Below are positions 57,361-64,000 of a DNA stretch of 64,000 nt, piece after piece. Origin of the DNA: Acorus gramineus (lineage: Eukaryota; Streptophyta; Magnoliopsida; Acorales; Acoraceae); contig CM060847.1 in the NCBI GenBank assembly GCA_030737835.1, positions 22,260,579 to 22,324,578 of the forward strand, written 5' to 3'. The notes under the pieces were generated by a model, which did no database searches, was not told where the DNA came from, and saw only the letters and a list, made by a program, of their open reading frames with translations. Position numbers and translations under genes: made by a program. Each line of letters opens with the position of its first letter. Positions within the stretch are counted from its first letter, which is position 1.

Positions 57361-59034
57361 CGTGAGTCCCTCCTAATTTTCCAAACTCACAATTCACTCC
57401 TCAATTTCTTTTTACACGTTTTTTTTAAAGGACTCGTAAGCAAACAAAAGCATAAAAAAGAGAGGTCTCACTCACCCTTGAATATAATATTCTTTTTTTT
57501 TTTTCTTCGGAACTGTCTCCGCGTCTCTCTTTCAATCTCTTTCAGTGGTTCTTTCTTCTGCTCATCAAAAAGTGCATCCCATCGTCTTCAAATCCCTCTC
57601 TCTCTCTCTCTCTCTCTCTCTTTATTTTGCTGTTCATGAATTGATGATTGGATGTACCATAGACCTATCTGTCGGTTCGCTGACAATTTGTCTGAAATGT
57701 CCCTTGCAAATAATTCTTTTATTCTTCATGGGGGGAAAAAATGTCCAAGTCACGAAATATCTGTTGTCATGTAATTGAGGTGGGAAGCTTTTACCCAAAA
57801 TACTGATTTAATCAAAACATGATTCGTATTTGGTTTAAAAATTAATTCAAAGTATTTACTGAGGTACCTAATTTTTTTTTTTGCATATAAAAAGTTAAAA
57901 ACACAGTTGCTATAGATGTTAGTATATATACATACATATATATATTTTTTTTTAGTATTTTCATCCCCAACACTATCCATATGTACAAGTTAGTTAACAA
58001 TACATGAGGGATGATAATAATGTAAGGGAATAACAATATGCACTATGTACATAACAATGTACATGCATTTCACATGGTAAACAACGAAAAGATAAGGAAA
58101 GGCCTAGAAAAATGCAAGTATTAACTTAAAAGGTGTTTTATGCTATAAAAAAAAAATACAAAGATCTAAACAAGAGGTTGAAAAAGGGTGTTGATACACT
58201 TTTACATCCTCGAGCAAAAGTCAAAATGATTGAAAAATATGTATCATTTTATCTGTATATATAATTCACTTTTGATAATGATATAAGATGAGCATATATT
58301 TAAAAAAAAAATCAAAATGATTGAAAAATACAAACAAGACTACACGTAAGGTTGAATGTATCAGTGTTGAAAAATACTTTGAATTAATTTTTCCAAATAC
58401 AATTGATACTTGGAATTAATTTTTCCAAATATAATCGATTCATGATAAGGGGGTTGGTACAATTTTTATTTGTAGCCATGCGTAGTCCCATATCAAAAGG
58501 GGTACATGCCTTGTATGAATTATGTAAATTCTCATCTTCTCAAGAAAGAGACCTTGAAAGATTTTCAATTAAGAGTGTATTTGGTTGCACAATTACATAA
58601 ATGATTCTGCAGGAATCTTGAGTTTTAAAACTGATTTTGTAAAAAAACTCATCCTCCCTAACTTTTGAAAATCACATCTTTTGAACACTATTTACCTAAA
58701 TCTGTTTACAAAAGCTACTACAGTAAAATCGTTTGATTGCACGGTTGCGAAAACAGTTTTTGCAAACGCAAAAACTGCGTAATCGCATAACCTAATAGGC
58801 TTCTACTCAGAAATGGAGGAATGACTAATTATAACATTTTCCCAGTTTTTATAGTGAACAGATAATGCAGTGGCAAAGAAATCGTTGGTTTTTTTTTTTT
58901 TTTTCTCTCATGATAGAGGATGAAAAAAGAATTACCTTGGTCCAGTTACAAGCAAGTGCCTTTCTTATTTTTCCTTGCCTTCCTCTCTTCTTCCATCCCT
59001 CCCAAAACAAATTATGCCATTTGATCGTCTGCAT
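57361..59034. other. Intergenic between small membrane protein and J-protein genes
   Basis: A CT tract at 57,597-57,620 (GA on the gene strand) lies about 240 bp upstream of the 56.9-57.4 kb gene, in its likely 5' region. From 57,780 it is AT-rich. 58,570-58,800 (TTTGGTTGCACAATTAC...TTGCAAACGCAAAAACTGCG) is MITE-like but without defined ends. No gene was seen. Confidence 0.4.
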
Positions 59035-62000
59035 TCATGGGGACCTCCACCTATGTTTATAGGATTTCATCTGGGTTAACTTGAAGGGGCTCCAACTCTT
59101 CCGGCGATGTTTGGTCGCATCAGAGAAGTAGTAGCCTGAGGCGATGAGCTGCTGAAACCACACCTCCGAATTGTCTTCCTTTTCTTCCTCCATCATCTGC
59201 GCTTTCAGTTCCCATGCAAATCTTGAGGCACCGGACCTCTGCGTGTTCTCCCCCAGACTCACCCTGCTTACTTTGAAGGTTGGCCGGTGGGCGTTCAGCT
59301 TGCATGTCATGTCCTTCATGAGAGAAAAATGTGACATAGATGTACATAATACAATGTCAGAATGACTGATACAGCTATGATTCAATGGGTTCAGATCCAC
59401 CAATTTGGGGGCAAAAAAAAAATTTGAGCATACAAACAGGACTGATGTAAACACACCTGACAAATCACCCATTCAGAAACATCGAAGATCATTTTCTCTG
59501 CACAAACAAAGGCCCGCGGTATGGCCACCTGAAAGATATTTGAGGATCATCAACATTCAGAGAGAACAATTAACAAATCCCAAAACAATTATCATATTTT
59601 TCCAAACAAAAAAATGTAAGATATATAACATTCATCTATAAAAAATACCTTCTCAGATGCAAAGAAGCCGATGAGGAACCAATTTCAACCCAGCCATCTC
59701 CATCTGTGGCGTGGTGAAATTGACAGCAATCCTGAATCCACAAATTGATTGTCATGTCTTCATAAGATTTTACAGCAAGTGTACATTTATCAATAATCCA
59801 GTAATTAGTATCCAAGTAGACTAACCTGACACCACCTAGCATTCGCTCTAGTTCTCTTGGTGCATATCCATATATGTGAATTGCCACATTTTGTACACTC
59901 TATTATCCGGGATTCATCAGAACGATAACCCAGTCCATCCTGATGGATGTAGAAGAGCAAATCAGACAGACTAAAGACCCTCCACAACATATCCGGTTCA
60001 GAAGACAGAGCAATGTTAGAGCTGGCACATGAATCTACTTCTCAAAATTTAACAAAGTAAGATCACACAGACTCAAACAGTGAACTACATCAAGAAAAAA
60101 AATTAGTATTTCTAAGGCCCTGTTTGTTTCACGAATAAGGTGGATGAGGGAAGAACAGGATTAATCCTAGTATATTTGAACGTGGATAAACTGTAATGCC
60201 CTGATAGCATAGAATAAACCAAAATAGCTATGCCTAGGGAAGGTGGGTATAGTTTATTCCTGTTTATGCATCCATAACTACAACAATCTTATAACAAGAC
60301 AAACAAAGACAAAAATTTAATCAAACAGAAAATATAGCAACCAAATAGAAAATCATGCAATTCCTCATCCATCCCTGCAGAACTATTTGAATAAGCTATA
60401 AGCGAACCAAATGGGTCTAGAAGAATGAACGATTCCAATCTTTAAAAACTTTACAATTTACATTTTGATTGCAGGAAGTAAAACCAGAATGATGGACAAA
60501 AGAACATATAAAAACTAAAAGGAAGACCATGATAAATTTCAACAATCAAATGCACACTATACCTGTTGAGAACTACTGCTAGAATTCCGGCTAAGAATTT
60601 TCGATTCTTCCTTCCTTAACTGCTCATCATAATTTCTTTTCTTTATTGGATCTGAAAGAATCTAAAATCATATAATCACCCATTAAAATAATGCAGATAT
60701 AATAATATTACCGATGAAAATAACCTTGATCCATACAGATAAATCAATGTCTTGTTTACTGCTATATTATATATAGATGGTCAGCAGATATAGATGATAA
60801 ACTTGCCTCGTATGCACACTGAAGCCTCTTAAAGGATTCACTAGCTAGTGGATTTCCCATATTCTTGTCAGGATGCAGAAGCATGGCCTGGGTTTAAAAA
60901 AGAAAAAGAAAAGGCAAAGTGAGTATGCTGAGGACAACAAAAAAAAAAGAAGTTTGAACATGGAGTGTTTATTGGGCATTCTCTGAACTGATACATAATA
61001 GAATTTCACACACCTTTTTGTAGTATTCCTTTCTTAGTACTGTCACATCAATGTTATTTTCTTGTAGGAAACCTAGTGCTTCATAATGATTTTTACTGTC
61101 CATGATCCTCTTCATCTCATCCAACGAACTCGAATCATCTTTGACCACCTTGTTCCCAGAAGTGTTATTCTGCACATTCACAATATTTGGCACGCTAGAA
61201 GTATTACAGAATGATTCGCTTGGTGAAGTATTCTCAGCTTCTGTGATGGAGATGAGCCACAATCTCTCGAAAAGTCTTCTACAAATGATTCTGATTTCAT
61301 AGGCTCCTCAGAGTGCCTCTCTTCACTCACCCCATCATATCGTTCCATGAAGTGGTTCAAAAGATCATTTGAAAAGAATGAGAGATTTATTGATAAGAAA
61401 ACCCCAACCCATCCTACATGTGCCTTGACACAATATACAGCATATGTGGTTGCCATGAGGATCAACGGTCTTGCATGATTTAGGGAAAACAAATAACCTG
61501 CATGGTAAGAGTTTAAAAGTAAATATTACAGTGCTAACCTTGAGCATCGGATAGAAAATAAAATCATACAATATGAGATACCAAATAATGAAGGGCATAG
61601 TGTATGCTAAGGATAGAGTAAGAAATGTCACAATTTGAACTTAATGGGCAAAAAGGGGACAGTACCTGCAACTACAAACAGTGTTCCAGTTATCCAAAAA
61701 TTTCCATACATCCACAAAATCAAAATTGCAAATAGGCCGACGATGAAAAGTCCAGGGGTGTAACCCAAGTAATGGATGGTAGCCCCAGCAGCTCCCTGCA
61801 ACAAGGATCAAAATATTAGTTGCATTAACTTCATTGACCAATGTACAAAATACCACAACTCTATTTCCTAGTCTGCTTGTCTGTCTGTCCGTCTGTTTTA
61901 TGTAAATTTGGTCAAAGGAATTCACATTCATGCAGCAACTTCTTAAGAGTACAAGAGATTTCTTCCCATATTGTGTCATCAAAGGCACCACAACCTCTTA

Positions 62001-63609
62001 ACTGATCAAACAAATGTGTTTGTGACTGTGTTGTTCGCAACGTTAGTGAAAAACAAAGTCTTGTGATGTCCTGTATGAGTCATCAAAATGTAAAAGTCTA
62101 GTAGTTCTTAGGATTAAGTGAAGATGAAGATGAAGAACTACGCATCAAAGCTCCTCAACAATGATTAAGTGAAGATGAAGATGAACTACACATCAAAATC
62201 ACGGTCACGCGTGCAAAATCAGTGGGATCCGTAAGATTCTCGTGTGATCCACAGATTGTGTCATTGAACGGAGGAACACGCGCGGACATAAAACAGTGAT
62301 GCGTGCACATGATGCTTGATGAGTGCGCAATGGTGCATATGTGTGTGTAGGATTGATATGGTGTGGTCACCATACCTCCAACTTTACATGCTGTCACCAT
62401 CTCATCACCATTCGATTAAAACCCGTTGAATCAAACGGTGAGGAAATGATTCATAAAAAATAACAGGAGAAAAAAGGCGAAATCATGTTGAGACAAGGGG
62501 TATCACGTTTCATGAAAGATATGTGGTTCACTGGGTGGGTTTATTTTAACCGTTTGTTGAAAATCCATTGACTCGAATGGTGATGAGATGGTGACCACAC
62601 ATAAGTATAGGGAGTATGGTGACTGCATCTTATCATTTCACTACATATATATATATAGGTTGTTCAACCCCCAATGAAACCAGGCAGCAGTACTGAATCT
62701 TACTTTCAACCAATCTTACGTCTTCCATGATAGACGTATTTTCAACACTTCATAGTTGCAGGGTCAAACGGTCAGTCAACTGAGCTACCGGGCGGTCATC
62801 TGCTTTTATGCTTTATGTTAAAGTGATACATGACAACAATCTACACTGACCCAATGAAGAACTTGATGCAAGAATCATGTGAGTGTGTTGGTTTTCTGCT
62901 ACACCCAATTCAGATGCAAATCACATAAACCATCTAAAACACAAATTGAGAGGGGGCCATTAAAATTAGATTTCCACGAAGCACATTTTTGTTAGATACC
63001 AGGGAAGCGCTCTTTCAATTCTATAACTAAAACCTGTTTTACTCTTCTTAAGAATATATGAATACTTGGGAAGTTTGGAAACACATTTGGAAAGTCAATT
63101 CCTACAAAAGCAGAATCAACCAAACGCATTTTCAAACACTACCAAACATGTTCAATGTCAATTGATTCATGAAAATATTAAGCATTGACCCAATGGAGAA
63201 CTTGACATATAAATCATTTGATGGACCCATCAAAACAATCATCAATTTATCACTCACTAAATCACATTAAACCACAAAAAAAACACAGATTGAGAGGATG
63301 CCTTTCTCTCACCAGAACCAGAAGCACATACACCAGGCACGACATCGATGTCAAGCTCAACAAACAACTCCACATAACAAGAAACAACGCGACCGGACCA
63401 AATCGCACCAGAGACCCGACCCCACGCGCGGCGCAGTCCCTCCACCGCACCATCACCGCCACCACCAACCACCTCCCAAGCCCGACAGCGCCGTCGCGCG
63501 CCACCGGAAAGTACGGCGTCGCCCGGTCCCTCCCTCGACGGAACGCGCCGTGGGTCCCCGTCAGCGCCCACCGCGCACGCGACCGGAGCCGGAGCCACGC
63601 GTCCTCCAT
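59035..63609 (-). CDS. Membrane J-protein, DNAJC14/Jiv-like, 9 exons, two apparent one-base deletions
   Basis: Exons on the minus strand: 63,609-63,313; 61,795-61,666; 61,497-61,014; 60,887-60,807; 60,661-60,563; 59,939-59,826; 59,731-59,649; 59,528-59,457; 59,313-59,035. With one base restored in exon 3 and one in exon 7 the length fits 546 aa. Three or more hydrophobic spans occupy exons 1-3. The J domain spans exons 3-5 (NHYEALGF, LLHPDKN, SFKRLQCAYE, ILSDPIKKRNYDEQL). A Jiv-type zinc region follows (ECTKCGNSHIW, ARWCQDCCQFHHA, DGDGWVE, IPRAFVCAE). The C-terminus is RRKSWSPFKL. Such proteins recruit Hsp70 at the ER membrane. Exon 4 ends in a GC donor (GAG|GCAAGT). The two frame breaks mean either a pseudogene or assembly errors. 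Confidence 0.8.
60115..60425. repeat. MITE-like insertion in J-protein intron 5
   Basis: The ends GGCCCTGTTTGTTTCACGAA and, inverted, AGACCCATTTGGTTCGCTTA are imperfect terminal repeats of hAT-like type. Non-coding. Confidence 0.45.
62390..62615. repeat. Inverted-repeat element in J-protein intron 1
   Basis: CACCATCTCATCACCATTCGA...CGTTGAATCAAACGGT faces ACCGTTTGTTGAAAATCCATTG...CGAATGGTGATGAGATGGTG. A direct duplication of AGTGAAGATGAAGATGAA..AACTAC lies just upstream (62,117 and 62,166). Confidence 0.6.
62645..62805 (-). repeat. Possible tRNA-derived SINE
   Basis: The minus strand reads GCCCGGTAGCTCAGTTGACT, close to a tRNA 5' half with A box (TAGCTCAGTTGA). A possible weak B box is GGGGTTGAACAACC further on. 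It does not fold into a complete tRNA, so a SINE head is more likely than a tRNA gene. Confidence 0.35.
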
Positions 63610-64000
63610 GAGAGACGGGAAGGGCCCGCTTGGATTTGGGAATCACGGGATCCGATGAGAGGAGAGGTTCGGTGAGTGGGGAGAGTTGGAGGAGGAAATC
63701 ATTATGGAAACCCTAAAAAAAAGGGGGGATGAGAGAGTGTTTGGAGGAAATGAAGCTCGTGAAGCAGAAGCAAATGAAGTGAGAGGAAGGGATGGCTTTG
63801 AAAGTGAAAGGAACAGTTTGTCGTTGTTTATTCATGGAACTTGACAGAGCATGTTTCTCTTTACTGAGATTTTTTTATACGAACACCTATTAGTTTTCTA
63901 AATTTGTTATAAACCCCTGATTATTAATTATAAACAATCTCAGGTCCCTGATAATTGTTTACCTTTTCTAAATGCAGGACCATGCAATTCTTTTACAGAA
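63610..64000. other. Upstream region of the J-protein gene
   Basis: Immediately upstream of the ATG the sequence stays GC-rich (to about 63,660), as expected for a 5' leader, then becomes purine-rich (63,660-63,800) and AT-rich. No TATA box stands out. Confidence 0.4.

Noticed and set aside
62757-62805. tRNA gene
   Set aside because: Only the 5' half with an A box is tRNA-like. No complete cloverleaf or matching acceptor stem is visible, so it was called a possible SINE.
63257-63658. Additional frames on both strands over J-protein exon 1
   Set aside because: They overlap the frame that joins exon 2 in phase and encodes the membrane spans. GC-rich composition explains the others.
1-64000. 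CRISPR arrays, bacterial operons, rRNA genes, organellar insertions
   Set aside because: No regularly spaced short repeats, Shine-Dalgarno-led gene clusters, or recognisable rRNA or organellar gene sequence were seen. All tandem repeats found are irregular eukaryotic minisatellites or transposon parts.

Overview
This window is nuclear DNA of a flowering plant. Genes are split by AT-rich GT-AG introns, most of the sequence is transposon debris, and the first exons of several genes are strikingly GC-rich against an AT-rich background. That GC contrast suggests a monocot, but the species cannot be named from sequence alone. There are no bacterial operons, CRISPR arrays or rRNA genes.

Layout. 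1-36,600 is an accessory, repeat-dominated region. It holds: a MULE end with a Ulp1-protease-like exon (1-926); a decayed LINE 3' end (1.6-3.4 kb); a defective Ty1/copia element (about 9.1-14.3 kb); a hAT deletion derivative (14.4 kb); another LINE RNase H relic (15.3-16.0 kb); a non-coding LTR element (16.9-18.7 kb); two long fold-back elements (20.0-20.9 and 21.1-22.3 kb); a third RNase H relic (24.4 kb); a 2.46 kb MULE carrying half of a plant mobile domain (PMD) gene (26,437-28,896); inverted MITEs, one split by a 2.35 kb insertion with a FAR1-like fragment (30.6-33.9 kb); and a complete non-autonomous MULE with a Ulp1-like exon (34,237-35,313).

36,900-63,700 is the genic half, with four genes. 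(1) A MATE/DETOXIFICATION transporter, + strand, 8 exons, 509 aa, intact. (2) A DEAD-box RNA helicase of the RH1/DDX51-Dbp6 type, - strand, 9 exons, 516 aa, intact. (3) A small GC-rich single-exon membrane protein, - strand, 143 aa. (4) A membrane J-protein of the DNAJC14/Jiv type, - strand, 9 exons, which needs two separate one-base corrections to read through. The genes are not functionally linked: transporter, ribosome-biogenesis helicase, unknown membrane protein and ER-type co-chaperone.

The most interesting content is the set of Mutator-like elements. Three independent insertions have exact 9-bp target-site duplications. Two of them can be checked against a paralogous empty site inside this same window. 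The PMD and Ulp1 elements share nearly the same terminal sequence although their cargoes are unrelated. Exon boundaries were placed by eye from splice consensus, reading-frame continuity and family knowledge. No alignment or expression data were available.
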